NCBI GenBank assembly: GCA_964526475.1
Contig: CAZGKF010000002.1
Coordinates: 1 to 64,000 of the forward strand
Source: CAYVTV01 sp964526475
GTDB taxonomy: Bacteria > Bacteroidota > Bacteroidia > Bacteroidales > GCA-2748055
DNA length: 64,000 bases
Reading direction: 5' to 3'
The notes under the pieces are model-generated. The model was not told where the DNA came from. It made no database searches and saw only the letters and a program-made list of their open reading frames with translations. Each line of letters opens with the position of its first letter. The first letter of the stretch is position 1. Position numbers and translations under genes: made by a program. This document shows, one piece after another, positions 47,625 to 57,197 of the stretch.

Positions 47625-48980
47625 TTAATAATCTCCCCTGAATAAATAAACTGTTCCCTTATATTGATTTCTATAATATCTTTTCGAGTCATATCCCCTG
47701 GCTTCTATTATATAAAAATATGCACCCGGTGATGCGGGCTGGTTCGTATTTAATACTTTTCCATCCCAGCCTTCCCATTCATATAAATCTCCGGTTTCAG
47801 CCCTGTATACTACCTTTCCCCAACGATTCATAATAATAATACTGAATTCTTCGATTGACTGATGCTCTACCTTGAAATACCTGTTTATACCATCACCATC
47901 AGGGCTGAAAACATTAGGTATTTCCAATTCTGAGGGTAATACAATTATTGGCTGATCAATCGTGAAAGTATCTGTACATCCTTCCATACTCCATGCAACC
48001 AGGGCTGGATAGTAATCCTGAGGGAAACCGGGAATATAATATGAATATTCAGGTTCGTAATTTACATCAGTAGTAAATTCATTGCTGAATAGCCCGGACC
48101 TGACTGAATCGGAAAAAATCCATTCAAAACTATTACCATTCTGGCTTTCATTAATAAACCTGACTTTCAAAGGGGCCCCACCCTCGTAAGGATCTGAAGG
48201 ATCAATATAAAGCTTTGTTTCCTCTTTATCAAATATCATTATACGAAATTTAGCATCAACGTGAATAGTTTTATAGAATACATCATCACTCACCTGCATC
48301 ATGAAACTGTCAGTTACTGTAAATAAGAAACGGGTATCAATCGTGGGGAAATGGCTTATTATCTGTGGATCCTCATAAATATTTGCAAATGGAATATTTA
48401 AATCCGGATTATCTGATGTCCATCTGAATGTATAATCATTCTGAAGCAGCAACTTTTCATGTGTGCTGAAATCATAATAATAAAAAGTATCTATAAATAC
48501 AAAACCGTTTAACTGTATTAAGAAACAAGTATATTTGAATGGCTTCAGATTTCCCTGGTCATCTTTTTCTGCCTCTGCTCTTAACTCATTCAGATAAACC
48601 CAGGCAGTGAAAGAAACATCTACTCCAACACCATTGAATATACGTACCTTGTAGCCGCCTTCATCCAGATTACCAGCTACAGATTGAGGAAGACCGCTCT
48701 GTACTAAAAATACCGGATCAAATCCGTTAATCGAAGGATTATATTTTGACCATTCAAAATTATAATTACCAGGAACAGTTGGTATGGCAGTAAGACTTCC
48801 TTTTTCAGGCAGATCAGCAGTACTGTAAAAAATAAAAACACTGTCATCCCCCGAATAAGTATTATAAGTAAGTTTTTTGGCGAAATCAGCCAAAGGTCCA
48901 TAGATCTGGCCATTTAAATTCATGCTGAAGTATGTCATTGAAATGACAAAAAAACAAATGCCAAATTTATGTACAGACAT
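47625..48980 (-). CDS. Secreted protein with T9SS type B (gliding motility-associated) C-terminal domain
   Basis: An exported protein of about 451 residues with a signal peptide (MSVHKFGICFFVISM, ending near NLNGQ). The body looks like successive Ig/PKD-like beta domains, for example EGGAPLKVRFINESQNG then FEWIFSD. The final 90 residues form the type B sorting domain: IPNVFSPDGDGINRYF, MNRWGKVVYRA, WDGKVLN and GAYFYIIEA. Such cargo is carried by the T9SS and often attached through PorV-type or SprF-type partners. An ATG at 49025 would add 15 basic residues; the later one gives a cleaner signal peptide. Its surface role is unknown. Confidence 0.87.
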   Translation of the reverse strand: MSVHKFGICFFVISMTYFSMNLNGQIYGPLADFAKKLTYNTYSGDDSVFIFYSTADLPEKGSLTAIPTVPGNYNFEWSKYNPSINGFDPVFLVQSGLPQSVAGNLDEGGYKVRIFNGVGVDVSFTAWVYLNELRAEAEKDDQGNLKPFKYTCFLIQLNGFVFIDTFYYYDFSTHEKLLLQNDYTFRWTSDNPDLNIPFANIYEDPQIISHFPTIDTRFLFTVTDSFMMQVSDDVFYKTIHVDAKFRIMIFDKEETKLYIDPSDPYEGGAPLKVRFINESQNGNSFEWIFSDSVRSGLFSNEFTTDVNYEPEYSYYIPGFPQDYYPALVAWSMEGCTDTFTIDQPIIVLPSELEIPNVFSPDGDGINRYFKVEHQSIEEFSIIIMNRWGKVVYRAETGDLYEWEGWDGKVLNTNQPASPGAYFYIIEARGYDSKRYYRNQYKGTVYLFRGDY

Positions 48981-49313
48981 TTTCAAAATATTCGGTTTCC
49001 TAATCCTAATTAACTTCCTGAACATATAATTTATTGCACATACCTTTACACCGGGACAAACAATCTGTGAACATTCTAAACAGGTCTTGAATAGCCGGAG
49101 AAAAAAAGTACTGGCAGTTGATTATAATCTGCCCTTAAATAAATTCGTAATAATAATAAAAGTCCTCAAATTTATAAAAAAATGCTGCCTTCCGGCTGAT
49201 TTTTATTTTGTTTTAAAATAAATTCAAAAACAGTTAATAAATTATCACGCGTATATGCTTTCATTAAAATAACAAATATTATTTTGGCCTTTTCAATCAT
49301 CAAAAATTTAAAT

Positions 49314-51590
49314 GTGAACGAATTTGCAAATGAACTTAACGAAGCTCAAAGAGATGCAGTTACAAGCTATCAAGGGCCTTCCCTGATAGTTGCAGGAGCA
49401 GGATCAGGGAAAACACGTGTTCTCAGCTATAGAATAGCATATATGCTGAAGAATGGTGTTCAACCTTCAGGTATCCTGGCACTGACATTTACAAACAAGG
49501 CAGCAAATGAAATGAAAGAAAGAATTGCTTTATTAATAGGGCAATCTTATGCAAGAAAAATCAGGGCAGGAACATTCCATTCAGTATTTTCCAGAATCTT
49601 ACGGACAGAAAGTGACGCTATTAATTATCCTTATGACTATACAATCTATGACAGTTTGGATTCGAAAAACCTGATCCGGTCTATTTGTAAGGAAATGAAT
49701 CTGGATGAAAAAATTTATAAAGCTTCCGAAATACTCAGCAGAATTTCGATGGCGAAAAATAATCTTATAACACCCGATATTTATTCCTCCAGCAATGAAA
49801 TCCAGGAACGTGACAGAAGCCTTCAACGACCGGCATTAGCAGCCATTTATTCAAGATATGCTGTCAGGTGCAAGAGATCGGGCGCAATGGATTTTGATGA
49901 TCTTCTTTTAACTACCAATATTCTTTTTCATAATCATCCTGCAATTCTTCAAAAGTACAGGGATATTTTCAATTATATCCTGGTAGATGAATACCAGGAT
50001 ACCAATTATTCCCAGTACCTGATTATAAATAAACTGGCTCAGGTTCATAAAAATATCTGCGTGATTGGTGACGATGCGCAAAGTATTTATTCATTCCGTG
50101 GAGCAAGGTTAGAAAATATTCTTAAATTCCAGACCGATTATCCCGAAGCAAGGTTATTTAAACTCGAAAGAAACTATCGTTCTACACAAAACATTGTAGA
50201 AGCTGCCAATAGCGTGATTAGTAAAAATAAGGACCAGATCAGAAAAAAATTATACAGTAAAAACCTGGCAGGTGAAAAAATTAAGATCATTGAAGCCGGA
50301 AGCGATAAGGATGAAGGGGTGCAGATTTCAAATATGATTAAGAATATAGTCTGTTCCCGACAAATTAAGTATAATGATTTCGCAATCTTGTACAGAACAA
50401 ATGCACAATCCAGAATCTTTGAGGAATCAATGAGGAGATTAAATATACCTTACAAAGTTTATGGCGGACTTTCCTTTTTTGAAAGGAAAGAAATAAAGGA
50501 TATGCTCTCCTATTACAGGCTGGTTGTTAACCCTGCTGATGATGAATCCCTTAAACGTATCATAAATTATCCTCTCAGGGGTATCGGGAAAACTTCCATT
50601 CTTAAAATTGAATGGCTGGCACAGCAAACAGGAAGAACAATGTGGGAAATTATCAATGATCTAAATCTTATACATAAAGAATTTAATAAAGGTATTCAGC
50701 AAAAATTATCCGGTTTCAGACAATTAATGGAGGATTATATATGCCGGTATAAAGAAATGGAAGCATTTGACCTTGCCTATACAATTGCCAGTAATTCAGG
50801 AGTGCTTAAAGACCTGAACAATGATAAAACACCTGAAGGGATCAGCAGAATTGAAAATTTACAGGAATTATTGAATGGAATTAAGGAATTCACCGAAAAC
50901 CCTGAAAATATTGTAAATACAAGTCTTTCGGCATATCTTCAGACTGTAGCGCTATATACTGATGCTGACAATGATAAGGATGAAAATAAAAATAAAGTAT
51001 TGCTCATGACGATTCATTCTGCAAAAGGTCTGGAGTTCCGGAATGTATTTATTTCAGGAGTGGAAGAAGAGCTTTTTCCTTCCTTTATGTCGGTTAACAC
51101 ACAAAAAGAATTGGATGAAGAAAGAAGACTCTTTTACGTTGCATTAACAAGGGCAATGGAAAACGTATTTATCTCCTATTCCTTAAGCAGGTATAAATGG
51201 GGAGTTTTATCCTATTGTAAACCAAGCCGCTTTATTAAGGAAATAGATCGTGAATTTCTCGACTTCTCCATGGTTCCAGGGCTTGACCCGGTAATAAAAC
51301 CTTCTTATCAAAACTCTCTTGATCATATCCGGCATAAGCCCCGTGAAAAAGCCCTTTTCAATCATAACAGGTTTTTGAAAATTGATAATATTAGCAGAAA
51401 TGAACCCATAGCTGCTGATGACCCTTCCGGAATTATGGTTGGAATGAAAGTAGAACATGCACGTTTTGGAAAAGGAAAAGTAATCAGTAAAGAAGGAATG
51501 TCTCCGAATGTAAAAGCGACAGTTTTTTTTAAAGAACACGGGCAAAAACAGCTTTTACTCAAATTTGCCAGGTTAAAGATCATTTCGTAA
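49314..51590 (+). CDS. UvrD/PcrA-type superfamily 1 DNA helicase
   Basis: A 758-residue 3'-5' DNA helicase acting in repair and replication restart. Motifs in order: Q-motif LNEAQRDAV, Walker A AGAGSGKTR, motif Ia TFTNKAANEMKERI, Walker B VDEYQDTN, motif III GDDAQSIYSFRGA, motif IV LERNYRS, motif V MTIHSAKGLEF and motif VI VALTRAM. The C-terminal PcrA-like segment (VGMKVEHARFGKGKVISKEG) binds RNA polymerase in PcrA homologues. The GTG at 49314 gives an N-terminus like homologues; a TTG at 49284 adds ten residues. No ATG fits, so the start is uncertain. Confidence 0.92.
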   Translation: MNEFANELNEAQRDAVTSYQGPSLIVAGAGSGKTRVLSYRIAYMLKNGVQPSGILALTFTNKAANEMKERIALLIGQSYARKIRAGTFHSVFSRILRTESDAINYPYDYTIYDSLDSKNLIRSICKEMNLDEKIYKASEILSRISMAKNNLITPDIYSSSNEIQERDRSLQRPALAAIYSRYAVRCKRSGAMDFDDLLLTTNILFHNHPAILQKYRDIFNYILVDEYQDTNYSQYLIINKLAQVHKNICVIGDDAQSIYSFRGARLENILKFQTDYPEARLFKLERNYRSTQNIVEAANSVISKNKDQIRKKLYSKNLAGEKIKIIEAGSDKDEGVQISNMIKNIVCSRQIKYNDFAILYRTNAQSRIFEESMRRLNIPYKVYGGLSFFERKEIKDMLSYYRLVVNPADDESLKRIINYPLRGIGKTSILKIEWLAQQTGRTMWEIINDLNLIHKEFNKGIQQKLSGFRQLMEDYICRYKEMEAFDLAYTIASNSGVLKDLNNDKTPEGISRIENLQELLNGIKEFTENPENIVNTSLSAYLQTVALYTDADNDKDENKNKVLLMTIHSAKGLEFRNVFISGVEEELFPSFMSVNTQKELDEERRLFYVALTRAMENVFISYSLSRYKWGVLSYCKPSRFIKEIDREFLDFSMVPGLDPVIKPSYQNSLDHIRHKPREKALFNHNRFLKIDNISRNEPIAADDPSGIMVGMKVEHARFGKGKVISKEGMSPNVKATVFFKEHGQKQLLLKFARLKIIS

Positions 51591-51606
51591 ATGACATAAT
51601 AATTAC

Positions 51607-51614
51607 TACCTTTG
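51607..51614 (+). promoter_or_regulatory. Promoter of the DUF4290-murA pair
   Basis: TACCTTTG matches TAnnTTTG, 20 nt before the DUF4290 ATG. A TTTCG about 20 nt upstream is a weak -33. It sits right after the helicase stop codon. Confidence 0.6.
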
Positions 51615-51633
51615 AACCAATTATAAAAAAATC

Positions 51634-52236
51634 ATGAACAACGACTATAATACATCAAGAAAAAGATTAATTCTTCCGGAATATGGCAGAAGTGTTCACA
51701 AAATGGTTGACCACACGATAAATATAGAAGACAAGGAAGAAAGAAATAAAGCTGCAAAAACCCTTATCAGCATTATGGGAAATCTTAATCCTCAATTGCG
51801 GGATTTTAGTGATTACAAGCATAAACTATGGGACCACCTTGCAATAATATCCGATTTCAAGCTTGACGTTGACTCTCCATTTGAAAAACCTGAACCCGGT
51901 AAATTTGCTGAAAAACCCAAACAACTATTATATACTCAGGAAAGTATTAAATATAAACATTACGGTAAATACATCGAAATGATGGTGAAAAAAGCCACAG
52001 AGATGGAAGAAGGAGAAGAGAAAAATTTTCTTATAAAGATGCTTGCTAATCATATGAAAAAGTCATATCTGACCTGGAATAGAGAAAATGTAAGTGATGA
52101 ACAAATCTTTTCTGATCTAAGGGAACTATCAAATAGTAAAATCAACCTGCAGACATCAGATTTTAAATTATCCGAAACCCGTGATATTCTTCAGAAGAAC
52201 AGAAACAAGAAACGAACACAACGGAAAAATAAGTAA
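51634..52236 (+). CDS. DUF4290 family protein
   Basis: A 200-residue cytoplasmic protein without a signal or membrane segment. The N-terminal RLILPEYGRSVHKMVDHTI and the following helical region identify DUF4290, a family known from Bacteroidota and usually found directly before murA, as here (5-nt gap). The C-terminus is lysine/arginine-rich (NRNKKRTQRKNK). Its function is not known; the constant pairing with murA suggests a link to peptidoglycan precursor synthesis, which is inference. Confidence 0.85.
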   Translation: MNNDYNTSRKRLILPEYGRSVHKMVDHTINIEDKEERNKAAKTLISIMGNLNPQLRDFSDYKHKLWDHLAIISDFKLDVDSPFEKPEPGKFAEKPKQLLYTQESIKYKHYGKYIEMMVKKATEMEEGEEKNFLIKMLANHMKKSYLTWNRENVSDEQIFSDLRELSNSKINLQTSDFKLSETRDILQKNRNKKRTQRKNK

Positions 52237-52241
52237 ATACC

Positions 52242-53546
52242 ATGGGCCGGTTCAAAATTGAGGGAGGTCATGTGCTTAAAGGAGATATTGTTCCCCAGGG
52301 AGCAAAAAACGAGGCCCTTCAAATTATCTGTGCTACACTTCTTACATCTGAAACCGTATCTGTATCGAACATTCCTGATATAAGAGATATCAACAAACTC
52401 ATAGAACTTCTCAGGGATATGGGTGTTGAAATTAACCGGCTTTCACCCGATACTTATTCATTCCGGGCATCTGATATTAATACCGGATACCTCGATTCTA
52501 AAGATTTCATAGAAAAAAGCACTGCTCTCAGGGGGTCAGTAATGCTCATAGGACCTTTGCTTGCCCGATTTGGCAAAGCTATTATCCCCAAACCGGGTGG
52601 AGACAAAATTGGGAGAAGACGGCTTGACACGCATCTTGTTGGATTACAGCAACTTGGCGCTAATTTTGAATATAATCACAAAGCTTCTATCTATAAAGTT
52701 AGTTCCTCTAATCTAAAAGGGTGTTACATGCTTCTCGATGAAGCGTCTGTGACCGGAACTGCCAATATTATCATGGCAGCAGTGCTTGCAGAAGGAACAA
52801 CGACCATTTACAATGCCGCATGCGAACCATATATCCAGCAATTGTGCCATATGCTCAACAGGATGGGGGCTGGAATAAAGGGGGTAGGCTCAAATTTGCT
52901 CACGATTAAAGGCGTTTCCAGTCTTTCAGGAACAACACATAAAATGCTTCCGGACATGATTGAAGTGGGGAGTTTTATCGGAATGGCAGCAATGACACGC
53001 TCTGCCATACGTATTAAAAACGTAGGATACAGTCATCTGGGCCTCATACCCCAGGCATTCCAGCGCCTGGGTATTAAGCTTTTAGAGGAAGATGATGATA
53101 TTATTATCCACCCGGCTGATAATTATGAAATCGACACTTTTATTGACGGGGCTATTATGACAATCGCCGATGCTCCATGGCCAGGACTTACCCCCGACCT
53201 GCTAAGTATTATCCTTGTAACTGCAACACAGGCAAAAGGAAGCGTACTTATTCATCAAAAAATGTTCGAAAGCCGGCTTTTCTTTGTTGATAAACTAATC
53301 GATATGGGTGCACAAATAATACTGTGCGACCCCCACCGGGCTACAGTCATCGGACTTGATCACAAAATTAACCTCAGAGCTACCAATATGAGTTCACCAG
53401 ACATCAGAGCCGGTGTGGCACTACTCATAGCTGCCATGTCAGCCGACGGGATAAGTATTATTGACAATATTGAACAGATTGACCGTGGTTACCAGGATAT
53501 TGATTTAAGACTCAGGGCACTGGGAGCCGCCATTGAACGTTTTTGA
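52242..53546 (+). CDS. murA: UDP-N-acetylglucosamine 1-carboxyvinyltransferase with Asp in place of the active-site Cys
   Basis: The 434-residue enzyme of the first committed peptidoglycan step, adding enolpyruvate to UDP-GlcNAc. K22 of GAKNEAL is kept. The loop that in E. coli reads PGGCAIGAR is PGGDKIGRR here, so the catalytic Cys115 equivalent is D121. That substitution occurs naturally in mycobacteria and chlamydiae and makes the enzyme insensitive to fosfomycin. The rest is canonical, including the RLDTHLVGLQQLGA strand and GASVTG-like EASVTGTANI. It forms an operon with the DUF4290 gene. Confidence 0.95.
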   Translation: MGRFKIEGGHVLKGDIVPQGAKNEALQIICATLLTSETVSVSNIPDIRDINKLIELLRDMGVEINRLSPDTYSFRASDINTGYLDSKDFIEKSTALRGSVMLIGPLLARFGKAIIPKPGGDKIGRRRLDTHLVGLQQLGANFEYNHKASIYKVSSSNLKGCYMLLDEASVTGTANIIMAAVLAEGTTTIYNAACEPYIQQLCHMLNRMGAGIKGVGSNLLTIKGVSSLSGTTHKMLPDMIEVGSFIGMAAMTRSAIRIKNVGYSHLGLIPQAFQRLGIKLLEEDDDIIIHPADNYEIDTFIDGAIMTIADAPWPGLTPDLLSIILVTATQAKGSVLIHQKMFESRLFFVDKLIDMGAQIILCDPHRATVIGLDHKINLRATNMSSPDIRAGVALLIAAMSADGISIIDNIEQIDRGYQDIDLRLRALGAAIERF

Positions 53547-53589
53547 TTTGTTTTTGTTAAAGAAGACATATATTTACATATTTAGATGT

Positions 53590-53597
53590 TATTTTTG
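53590..53597 (+). promoter_or_regulatory. -7 promoter element for the TlpA-like lipoprotein gene
   Basis: TATTTTTG matches TAnnTTTG. Transcription would begin near 53604, giving a leader of about 90 nt. Confidence 0.45.
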
Positions 53598-53695
53598 CGA
53601 GGGATATAAAAGAAAAAGTCCGTTTTGTTGATATCATAACTAAATACATATAAACAAAAAACTCATTCATATAAGCAACTTTAAACAAAAATACA

Positions 53696-54280
53696 ATGAA
53701 AAATTTTTTTCAGATAATCATTCTGGTTTTCGCATCATCACTTATTATCGCGGCCTGCAAATCTGATAGTTCCGGAAAGAAATCAGAAACTAAAACTGGG
53801 GATGTAATGACATCCGAAAATATTCCTGTAGGTTTAAACCTTGGGGACAGGGCACCTGAACTTGAATTCGCTGCTCCTTCCGGTGAAATGATAAAACTTT
53901 CATCCCTAAGGGGCAAAATTGTTCTTATCGACTTCTGGGCAGGATGGTGCCCCCCCTGTAGAATGGAGAATCCTAATATTGTTGCGACATACCATAAGTA
54001 TAAAGATCAGGAATTTAAAAACGGCAAAGGTTTCACTGTTTATGGAGTTTCTCTTGACAACAACCGGGAGCAGTGGCTGGATGCTATTGAAAAAGATAAA
54101 CTCGAATGGGAATACCATGTCAGTGATCTGAAAGGATGGCAATCTGTACCTGCAGCAATATACCAGGTTCGGGGGATACCTGCAAGCTGGCTGATTGATG
54201 GCAAGGGTACAATCATTGCAAAAAATCTACGTGGCGAGATGCTCGTAAATACTCTAGAACAACTAAAAAAAGATAATTAA
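53696..54280 (+). CDS. TlpA-family thioredoxin-like lipoprotein
   Basis: A 194-residue lipoprotein: signal with lipobox IIAAC (lipidated C21), a short Ser/Lys/Thr linker, then an AhpC/TSA-Redoxin fold. The thioredoxin active site is WCPPC with C85 and C88, in the typical context LIDFWAGWCPPCRMENP. The cis-Pro segment is VRGIPASWLIDGKG. By family it reduces periplasmic or outer-membrane disulfides, possibly taking electrons from the DsbD-like protein at 12545. It has its own promoter and no operon partner. Confidence 0.9.
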   Translation: MKNFFQIIILVFASSLIIAACKSDSSGKKSETKTGDVMTSENIPVGLNLGDRAPELEFAAPSGEMIKLSSLRGKIVLIDFWAGWCPPCRMENPNIVATYHKYKDQEFKNGKGFTVYGVSLDNNREQWLDAIEKDKLEWEYHVSDLKGWQSVPAAIYQVRGIPASWLIDGKGTIIAKNLRGEMLVNTLEQLKKDN

Positions 54281-54322
54281 TGTCAGTGATCTCCTGATTA
54301 CCAGTTTCCTTCTAAGATATTA

Positions 54323-54430
54323 TTATTTTTTTTTGCTTTCAAAATCTCTGGTGCCTGATGCCTCATTTATCATCTCCTGCCATTTTGTCCATCCTCCTTT
54401 TATGGCAAAATATTTGATCACGTCAGTGAG
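54323..54430 (-). pseudogene. 3' remnant of a rhodanese-like domain gene
   Basis: A 35-codon minus-strand open stretch ending in TAA. KYFAIKGGWTKWQE matches the end of rhodanese domains (the xxLKGGWxxW turn), followed by a short polar tail. It has no start codon and no CxxxxR active-site loop; the upstream part is replaced by the leader of grpE. The resemblance rests on about 15 residues, so the call is tentative. Confidence 0.45.
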
Positions 54431-54449
54431 TTAATTACAAAATATAATA

Positions 54450-55070
54450 ATGTATATGGCAAAAAAATCATCTGGTAAGGAAAAAAAATCCTTTGATAAT
54501 AATAACCTTCATGAAGAAACCAGGGAACAAACTGATGATAATATCCATAAAGGAAATCAGGAGGAAGTGACTGCAGAAGTTGAAACAGAAAAGGAGGAAA
54601 ATGAACCGGGAATTGAGGGTGGAACCGAACAATCATCTGACGAGAAATTTGCTGAAGTACAGGATAAATATTTACGTCTTTCTGCCGAATTCGACAATTA
54701 CAGGAAACGCACATTAAAAGAAAAAGCAGATTTAATCAGAACAGCAGGGGAAAGCTTAATTCTGAAGATACTTCCTGTTATTGACGATTTCGACAGAGCA
54801 ATAGGTTTTCTTAACGGAGAAGGAAATGTTGATCCTTCAAAAGAAGGTCTTTTGTTGATTTACAACAAATTAAAAGATGTTTTACACCAGCAGGGATTAA
54901 GAGAAATAGAATCATTGCATAAAGAATTTGACACAGACATCCATGAAGCGGTAACAAAAATCTCTGTTCAGGAAAAGAAACTTAAGGGAAAAGTTGTTGA
55001 CGTGGTTTTAAAAGGATACATACTTGGTGAAAAAGTAATCAGGTATCCAAAAGTTGTGGTTGGCGAATAA
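54450..55070 (+). CDS. grpE: GrpE nucleotide exchange factor
   Basis: A 206-residue GrpE that releases ADP from DnaK. The N-terminal 65 residues are highly charged and probably disordered. A long helix (about 67-110, with [20 protein letters not shown]) and the C-terminal beta domain (GFDPDIHEAV-like [13 protein letters not shown]) follow. It lies 14 nt before dnaJ, so the pair is an operon; dnaK is not adjacent. The start could also be the ATG six bases later. Confidence 0.93.
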   Translation: MYMAKKSSGKEKKSFDNNNLHEETREQTDDNIHKGNQEEVTAEVETEKEENEPGIEGGTEQSSDEKFAEVQDKYLRLSAEFDNYRKRTLKEKADLIRTAGESLILKILPVIDDFDRAIGFLNGEGNVDPSKEGLLLIYNKLKDVLHQQGLREIESLHKEFDTDIHEAVTKISVQEKKLKGKVVDVVLKGYILGEKVIRYPKVVVGE

Positions 55071-55084
55071 ATATTTCTAATCAA

Positions 55085-56242
55085 ATGACAAAAAGAGACT
55101 ATTATGAAGTTCTGGGTGTCAGCCGCAATGCCTCTTCTGACGAAATAAAAAAGGCATACAGAAAGTTGGCGCTTAAATACCATCCTGACAAGAATCCTGA
55201 TAATAAGGATACAGAAGAAAAATTTAAGGAAGCTGCTGATGCATACAGCGTTCTTTCAGATCCTCAGAAAAAAAGCCGGTATGATCAGTTCGGACATTCT
55301 GCATTCAATGGTCAGGGTAACGGTTTTGGACATGGAGGCGGGATGTCTATGGAAGACATTTTTGCCAATTTCGGTGATATATTCGGTGATCTTGGCTTTG
55401 GTGGTTTTGGAGGTTTTGGGAGCAGCAGGAGGGGAACTTCCCGGTCAGTTAACAAAGGATCTAATTTGCGGGTAAAAGTTAAACTTAACCTGGAAGAAAT
55501 TGCTAAAGGAGCTGAAAAGAAGATTAAAGTTAAAAAGTATATCTCCTGTGAAAATTGCAAGGGAACAGGGGCGAAAGACTCCGGTTCTTTTACAAGTTGT
55601 TCAACATGCCGGGGCAGTGGATATGTTACAAGAGTAACAAGCACTTTCCTTGGGCAGATGCAGACTACAGCAACTTGTCCTGCATGTAACGGTGAAGGGA
55701 AAATGATATCACAAAAATGTGTTCATTGTTATGGCGAAGGAATTATTAGTTCGGAAGAAACGATCTCATTCACTATCCCTGCAGGAGTATCTGAAGGAAT
55801 GCAACTAAAAGTAAGCGGAAAAGGGAATGCTCCAAGAAGAGGAGGTGTTAACGGAGATCTGCTTGTACTTATTTCAGAAGAAAAACATAAAGAGTTGATA
55901 CGCGATGGGAATGATCTGATTTATAACCTATTTCTCAGCATACCGGATGCCAGCCTCGGAACTAACGCAGAAATACCAACTGTAGAAGGTAAGGTTAAAA
56001 TCCGCATAGACCCGGGAACTCAGCCTGGTAAAATCCTGCGCCTTCGCAGTAAGGGACTCCCGGATGTAAACGGTTATGGAATAGGCGATTTGCTGGTGTC
56101 AGTTAATATATGGGTGCCAAAGAATTTGTCGAAAGAAGAACAGAAAATCATTGAAAAACTGAAAGATTCTCCTAACTTTATTCCAAATCCTGAACAATCT
56201 GAAAGAACCTTTTTTGAACGAATGAAAGGCTACTTTGAATAA
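55085..56242 (+). CDS. dnaJ: Chaperone protein DnaJ
   Basis: A 385-residue type I DnaJ. The J domain has HPD at 33-35 ([11 protein letters not shown]). A Gly/Phe-rich linker (about 75-125) follows. Four zinc-binding repeats are [24 protein letters not shown] and CVHCYGEG, and C-terminal substrate-binding domains end the protein. It stimulates DnaK ATPase and delivers clients. It is cotranscribed with grpE. Confidence 0.96.
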   Translation: MTKRDYYEVLGVSRNASSDEIKKAYRKLALKYHPDKNPDNKDTEEKFKEAADAYSVLSDPQKKSRYDQFGHSAFNGQGNGFGHGGGMSMEDIFANFGDIFGDLGFGGFGGFGSSRRGTSRSVNKGSNLRVKVKLNLEEIAKGAEKKIKVKKYISCENCKGTGAKDSGSFTSCSTCRGSGYVTRVTSTFLGQMQTTATCPACNGEGKMISQKCVHCYGEGIISSEETISFTIPAGVSEGMQLKVSGKGNAPRRGGVNGDLLVLISEEKHKELIRDGNDLIYNLFLSIPDASLGTNAEIPTVEGKVKIRIDPGTQPGKILRLRSKGLPDVNGYGIGDLLVSVNIWVPKNLSKEEQKIIEKLKDSPNFIPNPEQSERTFFERMKGYFE

Positions 56243-56252
56243 CTGAAATAAA

Positions 56253-57197
56253 ATGGCTCTCTTTGCAGCAACTAATATAGTAAAACAATTCTCGGATCAT
56301 CTTGCACTCGATAAGGTTTCTATTGAAGTTCCGGAAAATAGTATTTTTGGTTTACTGGGACCAAACGGAGCAGGAAAAACGACCCTTATACGGATAATAA
56401 ACCAGATCACAGCTCCCGACACCGGAGAACTTTTTTTCGAAGACAGGAAGATGTGCAGAAATGATATCTTCAGCATTGGGTACCTTCCCGAGGAAAGGGG
56501 TTTATATAAAAAGATGAAGGTTGGGGAACAAGCTCTTTATCTGGCTCAGCTTAAAGGCCTGTCGAAACCGGATGCCTTAAAAAAACTAAAATACTGGTTT
56601 GAGAAATTTGAAATAACACAATGGTGGCATAAAAAAGTGGAGGAACTATCAAAAGGAATGCAGCAGAAAGTGCAGTTCATTACTACTATCATTCATCAAC
56701 CAAAACTTCTTATTTTCGATGAACCTTTTAGCGGATTTGATCCCATAAACGCACAACTTCTTAAAAATGAAATACTGGAACTTAAAAATAAAGGAGCTAC
56801 CATCATCTTCTCTACACACAATATGAGTTCTGTGGAAGAATTATGCGATAATATCTCGCTGATAAACAGATCAAAAGTAATTCTTGAGGGGGGTATTCAT
56901 GATATAAAGAAAAATTACAAAACCAATACTTACCAGGTTGAAATAGTTTGCGATCCGGAATTTTTGAAGAATAACCTCAGACCGGAATTTGTTATTAAGA
57001 ATATTAATAAGAATCATGAATTTTATGAAATACAAATAGAGGTAAGCCTTGAATCTGATAATAATGCTTTAATCTCAAATCTTATCTCTTTAGGGGAGAT
57101 TGTATCATTTAATGAAATTATTCCAAGCATGAATGACGTTTTTATTAAAGTTGTTGAGAGTACAAATCAACAGGCTGAAATTAAAAGAGAATTATGA
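56253..57197 (+). CDS. ABC transporter ATP-binding protein (NatA-like)
   Basis: A 314-residue ATPase. Walker A GPNGAGKTT, signature LSKGMQQKV, Walker B LLIFDEPF and the H-loop FSTHNM are complete. The C-terminal 80 residues resemble the DUF4162 extension of NatA-like proteins. It pairs with the membrane permease that overlaps its stop codon by 4 nt. It starts 10 nt after dnaJ, so it may be in the same transcript. Substrate is unknown; sodium or drug export is typical of the family. Confidence 0.92.
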   Translation: MALFAATNIVKQFSDHLALDKVSIEVPENSIFGLLGPNGAGKTTLIRIINQITAPDTGELFFEDRKMCRNDIFSIGYLPEERGLYKKMKVGEQALYLAQLKGLSKPDALKKLKYWFEKFEITQWWHKKVEELSKGMQQKVQFITTIIHQPKLLIFDEPFSGFDPINAQLLKNEILELKNKGATIIFSTHNMSSVEELCDNISLINRSKVILEGGIHDIKKNYKTNTYQVEIVCDPEFLKNNLRPEFVIKNINKNHEFYEIQIEVSLESDNNALISNLISLGEIVSFNEIIPSMNDVFIKVVESTNQQAEIKREL

